A stretch of 64,000 nucleotides of DNA from Bacteroides ihuae (GCF_900104585.1 NZ_FNVX01000006.1:620001-684000); one strand, 5' to 3'; counted from the first letter of the stretch, positions 35,531 to 45,890 are shown. The notes: generated from the letters alone by a model not told the origin. A program made the numbers and translations.

Positions 35531-36307
35531 ATGAAAGTTGCAATTATCGGAGCCGGGAACATGGGCGGTGCCATTGCCCGCGGATTGGCACAAGGACAAC
35601 TCATTAAAGCTGCAGAAATCACTGTAGCAAATCCCACCAACGGGAAACTGGATGCCTTAAAAGTCTTCAACAAAGACATACAAGTAACCAATAGCAATCA
35701 GACAGCAGTAGATGACGCAGATCTTGTTATTCTGGCTGTAAAACCCTGGCTAATGAAAGAGGTAATCAGTAATCTATCTCTTAAACCTGAAAAGCAACTT
35801 ATCGCTTCCGTTGCTTCGGGTATTACTTTCTCTGAATATGAACAATGGATCAGTTCTTCGGCTACCATTTTTCGCTTAATGCCCAACACTGCTATCTCGC
35901 AATTGCAAAGCATGACGCTGATAGCCTCACACAATGCTTCACCCCAACAAGAAGCATTTATGCTGAACCTCTTGAATGAGATGGGGTTGGCCATGCTCAT
36001 TCCCGAAAAACAGATGACTCCCTCTACAGCTCTCGCCTCTTGTGGCATTGCTTACGTATTGAAATATATTCAGGCAGGCATGCAAGCAGGTGTGGAAATG
36101 GGTATCTATCCAAAAGACGCCATGAAGATGGTGGCACAATCGGTGAAAGGAGCAGCGGAACTCATTTTGGCTAACGACACTCATCCCAGCATTGAGATAG
36201 ACAAAGTTACCACTCCCGGCGGAATTACCATCAAAGGGATCAATGAATTGGAACATGCAGGATTCTCTTCTGCCATCATTCGTGCCATAAAAGCAAGCTC
36301 AAACTAA
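35531..36307 (+). CDS. proC: Pyrroline-5-carboxylate reductase
   Basis: A 258-residue NAD(P)H-dependent reductase, last step of proline synthesis. The N-terminal dinucleotide motif is VAIIGAGNMGGAIARG; the C-terminal proline-family signature is visible as VTTPGGITIKGINELE (about 222-237). I chose the ATG at 35531, directly before the Rossmann motif, rather than an upstream in-frame codon at 35492. proB and proA lie about 20 kb away in this window, so the pathway genes are split. Confidence 0.95.
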   Translation: MKVAIIGAGNMGGAIARGLAQGQLIKAAEITVANPTNGKLDALKVFNKDIQVTNSNQTAVDDADLVILAVKPWLMKEVISNLSLKPEKQLIASVASGITFSEYEQWISSSATIFRLMPNTAISQLQSMTLIASHNASPQQEAFMLNLLNEMGLAMLIPEKQMTPSTALASCGIAYVLKYIQAGMQAGVEMGIYPKDAMKMVAQSVKGAAELILANDTHPSIEIDKVTTPGGITIKGINELEHAGFSSAIIRAIKASSN

Positions 36308-36319
36308 AAACACAATAAT

Positions 36320-36874
36320 ATGGATGAACAAATAAAGCAAATAGCAGAGCGCCTTCGCGGTCTGCGAGAGGTGCTCGAACTAACGGTTGAAGACATTGTA
36401 CACGATTGCGAACTATCAGCCAAAGAGTATAAACAGGCCGAAAGTGGCGAATATGACATTTCAATCAGCATGCTGCAAAAAGTGGCTCGTCAGTATAATA
36501 TTGCATTAGATGCACTGATGTTTGGCGAAGAACCAAAAATGAATTCTTACTTTGTCACGCGAGCAGGAACAGGCACATCAATTGAGCGTACAAAGGCATA
36601 CAAATACCAATCTCTGGCAGCAGGATTCATTAATCGACTTGCCGATCCCTTCATTGTAACCGTAGAGCCTAAGGATGAAAATGAGCCCATACAACACAAC
36701 AGTCACAACGGACAAGAGTTTAATTTAGTACTCGAAGGTAGCATGATGATATGCATTGCCGGTAAAAAGTTGGTTCTAAGTGAAGGAGATAGCATTTACT
36801 TTAACTCTAAACTGCCTCATGGCATGAAAGCGCTCAACGGTAAAATGGTACGTTTTCTTGCTGTTATCATGTAA
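36320..36874 (+). CDS. XRE-family regulator with cupin domain
   Basis: A 184-residue protein with an N-terminal XRE-type helix-turn-helix (about 7-62, LRGLREVLELTVEDIVHDC and MLQKVARQYNIALDAL) and a C-terminal cupin_2 domain (about 110-183, with HNSHNGQEFNLVLEGSMM and LSEGDSIYFNSKLPHGM). Such proteins usually sense a small ligand through the cupin and repress or activate neighbours. It lies 14 bases before the acyl-CoA synthetase gene, which it probably regulates. The ligand is unknown. Confidence 0.9.
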   Translation: MDEQIKQIAERLRGLREVLELTVEDIVHDCELSAKEYKQAESGEYDISISMLQKVARQYNIALDALMFGEEPKMNSYFVTRAGTGTSIERTKAYKYQSLAAGFINRLADPFIVTVEPKDENEPIQHNSHNGQEFNLVLEGSMMICIAGKKLVLSEGDSIYFNSKLPHGMKALNGKMVRFLAVIM

Positions 36875-36888
36875 ACACTCAATAAATT

Positions 36889-38544
36889 ATGGTAGAAAAA
36901 TATTTATCTCAAGCCTCTTTCGCATCGCAGAAAGATTTTATAGAGAATCTGAAAATAAATGTGCCCGACAATTTCAATTTCGGTTATGACGTTGTAGATG
37001 CTTGGGCAGCTGAAGAGCCTGAAAAGCCGGCTCTGATGTGGACTAATGACAAAGGCGAACACCGACAGTTTTCTTTTTCCGACATGAAACGATACACGGA
37101 CCAAACGGCATCGTACTTCCAAAGTTTAGGAATAGGACACGGAGATATGGTAATGCTTATCCTGAAACGTCGCTATGAATTTTGGTTTAGCATAGTGGCT
37201 CTTCATAAAATCGGAGCTATTGTAATTCCGGCTACACATCTGCTCACCAAGAAAGATATTGCCTATCGCTGTAATGCCGCAAGTATCAAAATGATTGTTG
37301 CTGCAGGTGAAGAGGTTATTACAAAACATATCATCGATGCTATGCCACTATCGCCTACCGTGAAGCAACTAGTAAGTGTAGGCCCAGAAATAGCAGAAGG
37401 ATTTAATGACTTCCATAATGGCATCGAACAAGCTGCTCCATTTATTCGCCCCACCCATCCAAATAGCAATGAAGACGTATCGTTAATGTATTTTACATCA
37501 GGTACGACAGGTGAACCTAAAATGGTAGCACACGATTTCACATACCCGCTGGGCCACATCGTTACCGCCAGTTTTTGGCACAATCTGCGCCCCGACAGCT
37601 TGCATCTTACCATCGCCGATACAGGATGGGGAAAAGCCGTATGGGGAAAACTCTACGGCCAGTGGATAGCCGGTGCCAATGTATTTGTATACGACCATGA
37701 AAAATTCACTCCGGCTGAGATACTGAAGAAAATACATGACTACCACATCACCTCTCTCTGCGCACCACCCACTATCTTCCGTTTTCTAATACGCGAGGAT
37801 CTGACGAAATATGATCTTTCATCACTTGAGTATTGCACTATTGCAGGGGAAGCGCTCAATCCGGCTGTGTACGAAACCTTCAAGAAATTAACAGGAATCA
37901 AACTGATGGAAGGTTTTGGCCAGACAGAAACAACCCTAACCATAGGTACTTTCCCCTGGATAGAACCAAAACCGGGTAGCATGGGTGTACCTAATCCCGA
38001 ATATGATGTAGACTTGATAGATCACGATGGCCGTTCGGTTGAAGCTGGCGAACAAGGTGAGATCGTTATCCGCACAGATAAAGGCAAACCTATCGGGCTG
38101 TTTAAAGAATATTATCGTGATCCCGTACGCAGTCATGAAGCATGGCACGATCAGATATACTATACTGGCGACGTAGCTTGGAAAGACGAAGACGGGTACT
38201 ACTGGTTCGTAGGCCGTGCAGATGATGTCATCAAAAGTTCCGGCTATCGCATCGGCCCGTTTGAAGTAGAAAGTGCTTTAATGACGCACCCTGCCGTAGT
38301 AGAATGTGCTATCACAGGAGTTCCCGACGAGATACGCGGGCAAGTCGTGAAAGCTACCATTGTGTTAGGGCACGATTATAAAGACCGTGTGGGAGAGGAA
38401 TTAATCAAAGAATTGCAAGACCACGTGAAGAAAGTTACCGCACCCTATAAGTATCCTCGTGTCATTGAATTTGTGGACGAACTCCCTAAAACGATCAGCG
38501 GTAAGATTCGTCGGGTAGAGATTCGTGAAAATGATGTGAAGTAA
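36889..38544 (+). CDS. AMP-forming acyl-CoA synthetase
   Basis: A 551-residue adenylate-forming enzyme that activates a carboxylic acid with ATP and coenzyme A. The phosphate-binding motif is [13 protein letters not shown] (about 201-213), followed by GFGQTETTL (about 342-350), [19 protein letters not shown] (about 438-456) and the C-terminal catalytic lysine region [10 protein letters not shown] (about 535-544). Annotated relatives are acetate, propionate or medium-chain acyl-CoA synthetases; I cannot fix the chain length. It is paired with an XRE-cupin regulator. A cytoplasmic role in salvaging short acids is the simplest reading. Confidence 0.9.
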   Translation: MVEKYLSQASFASQKDFIENLKINVPDNFNFGYDVVDAWAAEEPEKPALMWTNDKGEHRQFSFSDMKRYTDQTASYFQSLGIGHGDMVMLILKRRYEFWFSIVALHKIGAIVIPATHLLTKKDIAYRCNAASIKMIVAAGEEVITKHIIDAMPLSPTVKQLVSVGPEIAEGFNDFHNGIEQAAPFIRPTHPNSNEDVSLMYFTSGTTGEPKMVAHDFTYPLGHIVTASFWHNLRPDSLHLTIADTGWGKAVWGKLYGQWIAGANVFVYDHEKFTPAEILKKIHDYHITSLCAPPTIFRFLIREDLTKYDLSSLEYCTIAGEALNPAVYETFKKLTGIKLMEGFGQTETTLTIGTFPWIEPKPGSMGVPNPEYDVDLIDHDGRSVEAGEQGEIVIRTDKGKPIGLFKEYYRDPVRSHEAWHDQIYYTGDVAWKDEDGYYWFVGRADDVIKSSGYRIGPFEVESALMTHPAVVECAITGVPDEIRGQVVKATIVLGHDYKDRVGEELIKELQDHVKKVTAPYKYPRVIEFVDELPKTISGKIRRVEIRENDVK

Positions 38545-38614
38545 CGGTAACGTTTGCATGAAGTTTTAATGCCATAATTTACAGCACTTTAACTTGCGAA
38601 ACAAAAAAATAGTC

Positions 38615-38622
38615 TATATTTG
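38615..38622 (+). promoter_or_regulatory. Putative -7 box of the first DUF2007 gene
   Basis: TATATTTG matches TAnnTTTG. CTTG (38593-38596), one mismatch from the -33 TTTG, lies 18 bases upstream. The start codon at 38651 is 28 bases downstream. Confidence 0.5.
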
Positions 38623-38650
38623 CAACCGCATAATTTAATTGTTTAAAGCA

Positions 38651-38851
38651 ATGATAACAAATAAAAGACTTTCACTGGTAGACGTTTTTGCAGGCAGCCC
38701 ATGGGAGGTAAACTGCGTAAAGGAACTTTTGAGCGCAGCTTATATTGATGTTTCCGTAAAAGATAAAGGAATAGACAGCATCCTTTTAGCTGTCCCTTGC
38801 GAACAATACACTGCTGCCATGAAGATTATAGACGGCAAAAAAGTATTCTAA
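38651..38851 (+). CDS. DUF2007-like small protein
   Basis: A 66-residue protein that begins with ITNKRLSLVDVFAGSPWE and ends in a short alpha/beta repeat. The GSPWE motif followed by VKELLSAAYIDVSV is typical of the DUF2007 (putative signal-transducing, GlnB-like fold) family. The window holds a second member at 55148 with the matching GTPWE motif. I chose the ATG at 38651 over a TTG four codons earlier. It has its own promoter and a strong terminator. Function unknown. Confidence 0.75.
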   Translation: MITNKRLSLVDVFAGSPWEVNCVKELLSAAYIDVSVKDKGIDSILLAVPCEQYTAAMKIIDGKKVF

Positions 38852-38882
38852 AAAACAAGCTTTCACTGAAAGCATTCGCAAA

Positions 38883-38930
38883 AAAGGCAGAATCGACAAA
38901 CTTTGAAGAGAAAATGTTGATTCTGCCTTT
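38883..38930 (+). terminator. Intrinsic terminator after the DUF2007 gene
   Basis: AAAGGCAGAATC (38883-38894) pairs perfectly over 12 bases with GATTCTGCCTTT (38919-38930). The arms start with an A-run and end with a T-run, so it could act in both directions. The following stretch to 39393 shows no gene or clear signal. Confidence 0.75.
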
Positions 38931-39393
38931 CATTTATGCATACGACTCATTCAACAACATCGGCCCATTTTATTATATGCAATCAATAAGAGCCAATGAA
39001 TGCAGCTAAAAAGCATCGTTTTGTGAGAGAGATTTCATCACTTTCCAAATTTCTTCTTTTCAAAGTAAATACCTCTTCTTTTTAAAATCGCAATATCAGT
39101 TCAAAATGTCTACAGCAAAAAAGAGGGTCTAATGAAGCAAAAAAGAGCGCTAAAAAAGAAGAAAATTTCAGTTAGAAACTACCGCCTTTTTGTTGCTATT
39201 AAACTCTTATCAAATATCTACCAGATAGCACATCAAAGCTACATCTTGTTCTGATGCAAAGAATCCATAATTGCAGATTCTATTCAAGTTCTTTTGTTTT
39301 AATCTTGATCATTCACTTCGATTTATTCTACAAAATACAACGCGAAACTTTTTCTCAAATCTTGCAATTATTTTTCATGGACTCCCGATCTAT

Positions 39394-41016
39394 CTAGCGT
39401 TTTCTCAAGATATCTTGCACCCTAAAGAAAGCCTCCGAATAACGGGCTCCCCACAAGTCATAGCGCTGATACTGCTGCTCCATCTTTTGCACAAAACGTT
39501 CCCAACTTTTACACTCCGGAGCCGACCAAAGGTTTTCAGCCAAAGCTGAGAGTCGTGGGAAAAGGCAATATTCTGCTTTCCACGGAGTAGACACATATTC
39601 CGTCCACAAACAACCCTGCCCACCCCATACCTGAGAAGCCTCAGCAACCGTCAGACTATCGGGAATCACATCAAACTTATAAACTTTCTCTAATGGGAGC
39701 AAACCCGGAAAGGCGAGTTCAGACTGACTTCTGGATTCTTTTATATTCAGATAAGTGTATGCTGACGGCGTCATGATCACCCGATGTCCTGTCTTGATAG
39801 CCTTCACGGCATGAGGCGTAGTACGCCAATTCATCACAATACAATCAGGCGAAATGCCACCTTCAAGAATTTCATCCCAGCCGATCAAGGTTTTCCCTTT
39901 GGCATTGACCACTTGCTGCACATAATGGATAAAGTAGCTCTGCAATGCTTTCTCATCTTTCAATCCTTGCTCTTTCATAAAGCGCTGCGTTTGGTCAGAC
40001 GCTTGCCACCAACGCTTGGCACATTCATCTCCACCCACATGTATGTAGGACGCAGGAAACAGATCACAGATCTCAGAGAACACGTCTTTAAGAAATTCAA
40101 AAACCTCAGGTGTAGGTGCCAGCACATTGTTCTCTTTATTAAAAATACCCCAAGTCAATGCGCATTTCTTCGCCTCATCAGGCGTAGTACTAAATTGCGG
40201 ATAAGTAGCCAACACAGCCATGCAGTGCCCCGGAATATCTATTTCAGGAATCACAGTGATGTAACGTTCGGCAGCATACGCTACAATTTCCTTTACATGT
40301 TCATGAGTATAATAGCCACCGTAAGGCAGAGGAGTATAAACACCGGGGTATAAGCCCTCTATCTCACCTTCCCGATAAGATCCAACCTCCGTGAGCTCAG
40401 GTCGACATTTCATCTGAATACGCCAGCCTTGATCATCGGTCAAGTGCCAATGAAAATAATTCATCTTGTGCAGAGCCAGGTAATCAATGTATTGTTTGAT
40501 AAAAGATACGGGAAAGAAGTGCCGAACCACATCCAAATGCATGCCTCGATAAGCAAAACGAGGATAGTCGCGCACCGTTAGTGCAGGTACCACAGGCATT
40601 ATGCCGGCTCGGATAGGAAGTAATTGAATAAGCGTCTGCACACCATAAAACACTCCTGCATCATCATTTCCATTTATCGTTATCCCGTCGGGTGTTACTT
40701 CGAGCCGATAGCCACCGGAGATCTGTCCATTCTTTTGATTAATCAGGCGGATTGTTTGTTTCGGAGTAACCTTTTCTCTCTTCACTGCAAGCGGATAACC
40801 AAGGTATCTACCCAGATAATCAGACAAGTAGACTGCACTTGGCAGCACTTCTTTAGAAGAAAAGGAAATGGATGTATTCGTTCTAAGATCGAAAGCACCA
40901 GACGAAGATATTATTTCAACAGGTTGAGGAATAATACTAACTGATTTAGGCAAATCTTGCGCTTGCACAATGGCACCTGAAAGAAAAAAGGCGGTCATAA
41001 TAAAATCACGTAACAT
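39394..41016 (-). CDS. GH20 beta-N-acetylhexosaminidase
   Basis: A 540-residue exported enzyme (signal peptide ending near VQAQ, residue 20). A GH20b domain (about 24-140) precedes the catalytic TIM barrel (about 150-500). The catalytic Asp-Glu pair lies in SYIHVGGDECAKRWW (about 318-332), and HWHLTDDQGWRI (about 194-205) is a family hallmark. It should release terminal N-acetylglucosamine or N-acetylgalactosamine from glycans in the periplasm. It stands alone, with a GC-rich inverted repeat (41033-41039 and 41068-41074) in its leader, and is not obviously tied to the rhamnose locus. Confidence 0.94.
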   Translation of the reverse strand: MLRDFIMTAFFLSGAIVQAQDLPKSVSIIPQPVEIISSSGAFDLRTNTSISFSSKEVLPSAVYLSDYLGRYLGYPLAVKREKVTPKQTIRLINQKNGQISGGYRLEVTPDGITINGNDDAGVFYGVQTLIQLLPIRAGIMPVVPALTVRDYPRFAYRGMHLDVVRHFFPVSFIKQYIDYLALHKMNYFHWHLTDDQGWRIQMKCRPELTEVGSYREGEIEGLYPGVYTPLPYGGYYTHEHVKEIVAYAAERYITVIPEIDIPGHCMAVLATYPQFSTTPDEAKKCALTWGIFNKENNVLAPTPEVFEFLKDVFSEICDLFPASYIHVGGDECAKRWWQASDQTQRFMKEQGLKDEKALQSYFIHYVQQVVNAKGKTLIGWDEILEGGISPDCIVMNWRTTPHAVKAIKTGHRVIMTPSAYTYLNIKESRSQSELAFPGLLPLEKVYKFDVIPDSLTVAEASQVWGGQGCLWTEYVSTPWKAEYCLFPRLSALAENLWSAPECKSWERFVQKMEQQYQRYDLWGARYSEAFFRVQDILRKR

Positions 41017-41140
41017 AAATTAATATTAATAGGGGCTCTACAACATATACACTGATCATAGCAAGACAGAGCCCATAACCGGCCATCAGCATAACACAAA
41101 AAATCCCCCAATAATATCTAAGCAAAATATATCTAACTTC

Positions 41141-43477
41141 TCAACTCCTTCCAACATCCGCTGCAGGAAGCGTAAATATGAAAGAACTACCCTTGCCTAC
41201 TTCACTTTCGACTCTAATTTTTCCTCCGTTTCTACTTATAAAGTCTGTACAAAGCATAAGTCCAAGCCCTGATCCTTTTTCATTATTTGTACCATAGGTT
41301 GAGTGATAATGGTCCTTAGTAAATAACTTCTCCACAATATCCGGTGGCATGCCTACACCTGAATCTTTTACTGTTACTTGCACGAAGTGTTCTTCCTCTG
41401 CAAGATAAATATCAACAGTTCCAGCATGAGGAGTAAATTTAACTGCATTAGACAACAAATTCCTTATCACCAGATTTATCATATTGTAATCAGCAAAAGC
41501 ATTAAAATAATGATCTTCATTAAATCGGATTTCAATTTCTTTTTGGCTTGCAGTAACCGATAATAAAGAAAGATTCTCTTTAATTAAGTCATTAATAAGG
41601 ATAGCACGCGGAGCATATTCTATTTCACTACGTTGCGATCTTGACCAGTTGAGCAAGTTTTCCAGCAAATAGAATGTATTTTTAGACATATTCTTCAATT
41701 CCTCAAGAAGAGAGACCTGCATCTCCGGTTCAATTTGCATACCGCTAGTAAGAAGTTCAATAATTTGCATAAAGCTACCAACAGGACCTCGAAGATCGTG
41801 AGAAATGATAGAGAATAGTTGATCTTTTGTAGAGAGTAATTCTTGCAACTCTTGCTCCGCTTCTTTTTGTTTTGTTATATCAATATGAGTACCGACAGCC
41901 CGTAGCGCCTCATTTTTACTATTTTTCTCTACGATTTTCCCATGATCCAAAACCCATTTCCAATCGCCTGTTTTAGTTTTTACGCGGAACACACATTCAT
42001 AGTAAGCTGAATTTCCTCTTAGATGAGTAGCAAATGCTTTCATCGCTCCCGGCCAATCATCTGGATGAACCAAATCCTTCCAATGATGGCCTATACCAGA
42101 CATTTCATTAGGCTCATAGCCCAACATTGTAAAGCAAGCATCAGTAAAAAAGACTTCATCAGTTTTCAAGTTCCAATCCCACATGCCTTCTTTAGCAGCA
42201 TTCAGAGCAAGCCTTAGCCGCATTTCACTATTTTTATATTGTTCAATATATGATTTACGGTCCAAAGCATTGGCTATATTATTAACGATCGTACGCATCA
42301 AATGAATTTCTTCTTCCTGCCATACCTTATTTCGTACATAATCATCAAAGCCTATAAATCCCCAAAAGTGGTTATCAATATAAATCGGATATACCAACAA
42401 AGATTTAACTCCAAGTTTACGCACAAAATCGGCTATATCTTTAGGCAGTTTATTAATACTATCTGCCAGAATTCGCCCATCCTTACTAAGCATCGTATTC
42501 CATGAAGGTGCTGCTGAGAAATGAACATTTTGAAGAACTTCAATCAAGCTCCCAATACCTTCATTACACCATTCATAAACCATATCACAATAAAGATTAT
42601 CATCCGTATATTTACCAATGTATACCCGACTGACATTAGTATGCCGCCCGATGAGCTCCAACACCGTATTAACTATCTCGTCAAAATTTCTTTGTTCATT
42701 AAGTAACTGAGCCACATCCGCTAATAATTTCTGTTGAGAGACAAGGTATTTTAATTTAGTCTCCATTTGCTTACGCTCTGTAATATCAGTAGCTACAAAG
42801 AAGATGTAAGATTCTCCACTAATGATTAATTTCTCCAAAGAAAACCAGCAAACGACTAACTCTCCGGATTTTGTTCGTAACATACCTTCGCCCTTAGCTT
42901 TGCCTACTTTATAAAACTTAGCCAATATCTCATCAAAACGGCCACTATTCACAAATAATCCTAATTCATGAATAGTCTTTCCGGAAATGTCCTCTATAGA
43001 ATATCCTAAAGATTTTCTAAAAGCTCTATTTGCATTATAGATATAAATCCCGTCCATAGAGCCTAAAACCATCATTATATCAGAGCAATTGAATATATTA
43101 TAAAAAACATCTTTTGAAAAATGATGAGAAGACAGGTTAACGCCAACAGCTGCCAGAACATTTTCGCCATTCCACCAACCCATATAAAACTTCATGTCAA
43201 CAGGTAGTATTTTCCCTCCAATCGACATAAGAGGGTACGGACAAGAAATCACATTCCCTTTAACCAACAACGGAAGCGTTAAGCTCATTTTGTCTTTATG
43301 CTCGGGTGAATATACCGCAATTAAATTATGCCCCTTCAATGATTCTTCTTGATAACCAAGAATAGAGCTCACAGCTTTATTAATGAAAAGAATGTCGCAA
43401 TCCATATTTAATATAAAAAGAACATCGAGTTCATCAATCAACAGCTGATTCAATCGGTCTTCAGAAATAAAGTTCAT
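41141..43477 (-). CDS. PAS/GAF-domain sensor histidine kinase
   Basis: A 778-residue cytoplasmic-type sensor kinase without evident membrane segments. Two PAS domains (about 1-120 and 125-235), a GAF domain (about 250-405) and a third PAS/PAC domain (about 415-540) precede the kinase core. The phospho-accepting histidine is in FSIISHDLRGPVG (about 560), the N box in LVIRNLLSNAVKF, and the G boxes in KDSGVGMPPD and GSGLGLMLC. No receiver domain or response-regulator gene is adjacent, so it is an orphan; the signal is unknown. Confidence 0.93.
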   Translation of the reverse strand: MNFISEDRLNQLLIDELDVLFILNMDCDILFINKAVSSILGYQEESLKGHNLIAVYSPEHKDKMSLTLPLLVKGNVISCPYPLMSIGGKILPVDMKFYMGWWNGENVLAAVGVNLSSHHFSKDVFYNIFNCSDIMMVLGSMDGIYIYNANRAFRKSLGYSIEDISGKTIHELGLFVNSGRFDEILAKFYKVGKAKGEGMLRTKSGELVVCWFSLEKLIISGESYIFFVATDITERKQMETKLKYLVSQQKLLADVAQLLNEQRNFDEIVNTVLELIGRHTNVSRVYIGKYTDDNLYCDMVYEWCNEGIGSLIEVLQNVHFSAAPSWNTMLSKDGRILADSINKLPKDIADFVRKLGVKSLLVYPIYIDNHFWGFIGFDDYVRNKVWQEEEIHLMRTIVNNIANALDRKSYIEQYKNSEMRLRLALNAAKEGMWDWNLKTDEVFFTDACFTMLGYEPNEMSGIGHHWKDLVHPDDWPGAMKAFATHLRGNSAYYECVFRVKTKTGDWKWVLDHGKIVEKNSKNEALRAVGTHIDITKQKEAEQELQELLSTKDQLFSIISHDLRGPVGSFMQIIELLTSGMQIEPEMQVSLLEELKNMSKNTFYLLENLLNWSRSQRSEIEYAPRAILINDLIKENLSLLSVTASQKEIEIRFNEDHYFNAFADYNMINLVIRNLLSNAVKFTPHAGTVDIYLAEEEHFVQVTVKDSGVGMPPDIVEKLFTKDHYHSTYGTNNEKGSGLGLMLCTDFISRNGGKIRVESEVGKGSSFIFTLPAADVGRS

Positions 43478-43764
43478 AATATATAGATTTATCTGTTAGC
43501 TTATCCCTACTATTAGTATCAAGCTGTAAATATAACAAATGTGAATAAAAAAGCATCATCACTGAGCTAATATATTTACGACTTTATAGAATTATTTATG
43601 TACAATGAAGATGAAGGAAGAAAAGATCAGCATTTTAATTAAAGGTTAAATCCCCAAGAGAATAAAGTGTCCCGGTTTAACTCTCTGTTTAACTTTGCAG
43701 TATTCAAACTATAAAAGGATATATTAAGAAAAGAATAAGTGAAAAATTGAGAAGTACCAATAAA

Positions 43765-43801
43765 TAAAAAACCCCCATAAATTATTGATTTACAGAGGTT
43801 T
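43765..43801 (-). terminator. Probable terminator of the tRNA unit
   Basis: On the minus strand AAACC (43797-43801) pairs with GGTTT (43769-43773), with an inner TAAAT/ATTTA stem (43778-43782 and 43788-43792), followed by TTTTTTATT. It lies 5 bases after the 3' end of tRNA-Leu. The rest of the 43478-43806 gap shows no gene. Confidence 0.6.
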
Positions 43802-43806
43802 CTTTG

Positions 43807-43890
43807 TACTCGAAGCGGGACTTGAACCCGCACAGCTGCTATAGCCAAAGGATTTTAAGTCCTTCGTGTCTACCATTCCACCATTCGAGC
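43807..43890 (-). tRNA. tRNA-Leu (UAA)
   Basis: An 84-base cloverleaf. The acceptor arms GCTCGAA and TTCGAGT pair (with one G-U), the anticodon loop CTTAAAA gives anticodon TAA between AAGGA and TCCTT, a long variable arm typical of leucine tRNAs follows, and the T arm reads GCGGGTTCAAGTCCCGC. CCA is not encoded. It lies 14 bases after tRNA-Gly. Confidence 0.95.
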
Positions 43891-43904
43891 AACAATTCAA
43901 AGAG

Positions 43905-43977
43905 AGCGAAAGACGGGACTCGAACCCGCGACCCTAACCTTGGCAAGGTTATGCTCTACCAACTGAGCTACTTTCGC
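43905..43977 (-). tRNA. tRNA-Gly (GCC)
   Basis: A 73-base cloverleaf. The acceptor arms GCGAAAG and CTTTCGC pair perfectly, the anticodon loop TTGCCAA gives anticodon GCC between TAACC and GGTTA, and the T arm reads GCGGGTTCGAGTCCCGT. CCA is not encoded. It is transcribed before tRNA-Leu, probably as one unit. Confidence 0.96.
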
Positions 43978-44113
43978 ATTTTTTCAACGGGTGCAAAGAT
44001 AAGTAGTTTTCAGATATCTGCCAAATTTTTCCAACTGAAAGTTCTGATTTTATAAACAGAAAAGATATTTACCAACCTTTTTGCGAAAACGTCAAACTAT
44101 AAACAGCCGCCAT

Positions 44114-45454
44114 TTATCGTCCAAGTAGATTGTGTTCAGCAATCTCCATCGTTTCAAAATTAAAACCTTCTAGCACATGTTGCATCAACGCCGAGATTTT
44201 ATCATTGCACAGATTGCCAATACTACCTTCATGTGTATGATGCACTTCCTTGTTATGGGCAAACTGACCCGATTCTATATCTAGCCCTACCTTCTTATAA
44301 GCATCACGAAAAGGCATACCTTCCCGCGCCAAGCGATTCACCTCTTCTACACTAAAAATAAGCAAATAACGGTCGTCATCCAGAATATGCTCATTGACAC
44401 GTATCTCGTTCATAATATACGTGGTCATCTGCAGACAATCTTTCAATTCCTGAAAAGCAGGCAGAAAAACTTCCTTGATAATCTGTAAATCACGAAAATA
44501 GCCTGAAGGTAAATTATTTGCAATCATCATAATTTGCTGTGGAAGAGATTGCAGTTTATTGCATTTGGCACGTGTCAATTCAAACACATCGGGGTTTTTC
44601 TTATGCGGCATGATACTTGAACCTGTAGTGCATTCATCGGGTAACTTCACAAAACTAAAGTTCTGACTGTTGAATAAACAAGCATCAAAGGCTAGTTTAG
44701 AAATAGTTCCTGCAATACTGGCTAATGAGAAAGCCACGTTTCGCTCCATCTTACCACGCCCCATCTGTGCATACACCACATTATAGTTTAGCGAATCGAA
44801 ACCAAGCAAACGAGTGGTCATTGTCCTATCTAAAGGAAAAGAAGAACCGTATCCGGCAGCTGAGCCCAATGGGTTACGGTTACACATACGAAAAGCAGCC
44901 TGTAGAAACATCATATCATCGACCAAACTCTCTGCGTAAGCACCAAACCATAATCCAAAAGAAGAAGGCATCGCTATTTGCAAATGCGTATAACCCGGCA
45001 TCAACACCTCTTTATATTTCTCACTCTGAGATATGAGCACGTGAAAAAGCTGCTCTACCATATCAGCAATCTCTTTGATTTGTGCACGAGTAAATAGTTT
45101 CAAATCGAGCAGAACCTGGTCATTACGGGAACGGCCACTATGAATTTTCTTCCCCACATCGCCCAAACTACGCGTTAACATTAACTCTACTTGCGAATGC
45201 ACATCTTCCACTCCATCTTCAATAACAAAATCGCCTTGCTCAGATGTTGCGTATATCTCCTTCAATTCGGCAAGCAACATCGCCAATTCGTCTTTAGTTA
45301 ATAGGCCTATACTTTCAAGCATTGTGATATGTGCCATAGAGCCGAGCACATCGTGTTTAGCCAGATAAAGATCCATTTCACGATCGCGACCTACCGTAAA
45401 CCGTTCAATCTCCTTGTTGACCTGAACCGATTTTTCCCAAAGTTTCTGTACCAT
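44114..45454 (-). CDS. argH: Argininosuccinate lyase
   Basis: A 446-residue enzyme of the fumarase/aspartase superfamily that cleaves argininosuccinate to arginine and fumarate. The signature GSSIMPHKKNPD (about 274-285) is complete; HSGRSRNDQV (about 104-113) and YTHLQIAMPSSFG (about 154-166) form the other conserved regions. It is separated from argG and the other arg genes by about 11 kb. It precedes two tRNA genes on the same strand. Confidence 0.96.
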   Translation of the reverse strand: MVQKLWEKSVQVNKEIERFTVGRDREMDLYLAKHDVLGSMAHITMLESIGLLTKDELAMLLAELKEIYATSEQGDFVIEDGVEDVHSQVELMLTRSLGDVGKKIHSGRSRNDQVLLDLKLFTRAQIKEIADMVEQLFHVLISQSEKYKEVLMPGYTHLQIAMPSSFGLWFGAYAESLVDDMMFLQAAFRMCNRNPLGSAAGYGSSFPLDRTMTTRLLGFDSLNYNVVYAQMGRGKMERNVAFSLASIAGTISKLAFDACLFNSQNFSFVKLPDECTTGSSIMPHKKNPDVFELTRAKCNKLQSLPQQIMMIANNLPSGYFRDLQIIKEVFLPAFQELKDCLQMTTYIMNEIRVNEHILDDDRYLLIFSVEEVNRLAREGMPFRDAYKKVGLDIESGQFAHNKEVHHTHEGSIGNLCNDKISALMQHVLEGFNFETMEIAEHNLLGR

Positions 45455-45479
45455 AATTATTTAGCAGCTATCTACCTAT

Positions 45480-45890
45480 TTAATATTGTATCAACGCAAG
45501 CATCTCGGTCATCTTCTCAAGACCTTCTTGCAAGGGTTTCTGGATCATTCCTTTCATGAAAGGATTGATATCTATGTTAACAGTAAGTCTCATTTTACAT
45601 TCCATCTCGCCGCCATCCACCAATTGTATGCACATATTGAAAGGCATAGGAGAGTGAGTGGTTTCAAATTTTATAGACTCATAAGGTTTTCGTTCTATGA
45701 TCTTCAATGCTATACTCCCTACAGGAGCTACATTAAAGCTCAAAGTATCAGCATCGAAACATATATTTTTCACCTTATCGGCAGGAATACTATTTTTTAC
45801 GATCTCCAGATTGTTAAGGTCTGAAAGTTTAGTATAAACCTGCTGCTGACCGTAAGGGATTACCTTCACACTACTTTCAAATTGGCTCAT
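45480..45890 (-). CDS. SRPBCC (START-like) family protein
   Basis: A 136-residue soluble protein. It begins with FESSVKVIPYGQQQVYTKLSD split over a strand and helix, has a beta-rich middle, and ends with a long amphipathic helix (GMIQKPLQEGLEKMTEML). This is the shape of SRPBCC/polyketide-cyclase-like hydrophobic-ligand-binding proteins, common in Bacteroidetes. The function is unknown. It lies between pyrE and argH, 25 bases before argH, and may share its transcript. Confidence 0.7.
   Translation of the reverse strand: MSQFESSVKVIPYGQQQVYTKLSDLNNLEIVKNSIPADKVKNICFDADTLSFNVAPVGSIALKIIERKPYESIKFETTHSPMPFNMCIQLVDGGEMECKMRLTVNIDINPFMKGMIQKPLQEGLEKMTEMLALIQY

Noticed and set aside
38797..39009. 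70-residue frame overlapping the end of the DUF2007 gene
   Set aside because: It runs through the terminator hairpin and has no domain or start signal.
41033..41074. GGGCTCT/AGAGCCC inverted repeat before the GH20 gene as a terminator
   Set aside because: The loop is 28 bases and no T-run follows on either strand; noted only as a leader feature.
43690..43697. Plus-strand TAACTTTG resembling a -7 box
   Set aside because: No plus-strand gene follows; only tRNA genes on the other strand. Probably a chance match.
43639..43848. 69-residue frame on the minus strand
   Set aside because: It overlaps tRNA-Leu and its terminator, has no start signal and no recognisable domain.
43804..44055. Open frame of 83 residues on the plus strand with GTRTRDPNLG-like text
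   Set aside because: It is antisense to the tRNA-Leu and tRNA-Gly genes; such 'proteins' are a well-known annotation artefact.
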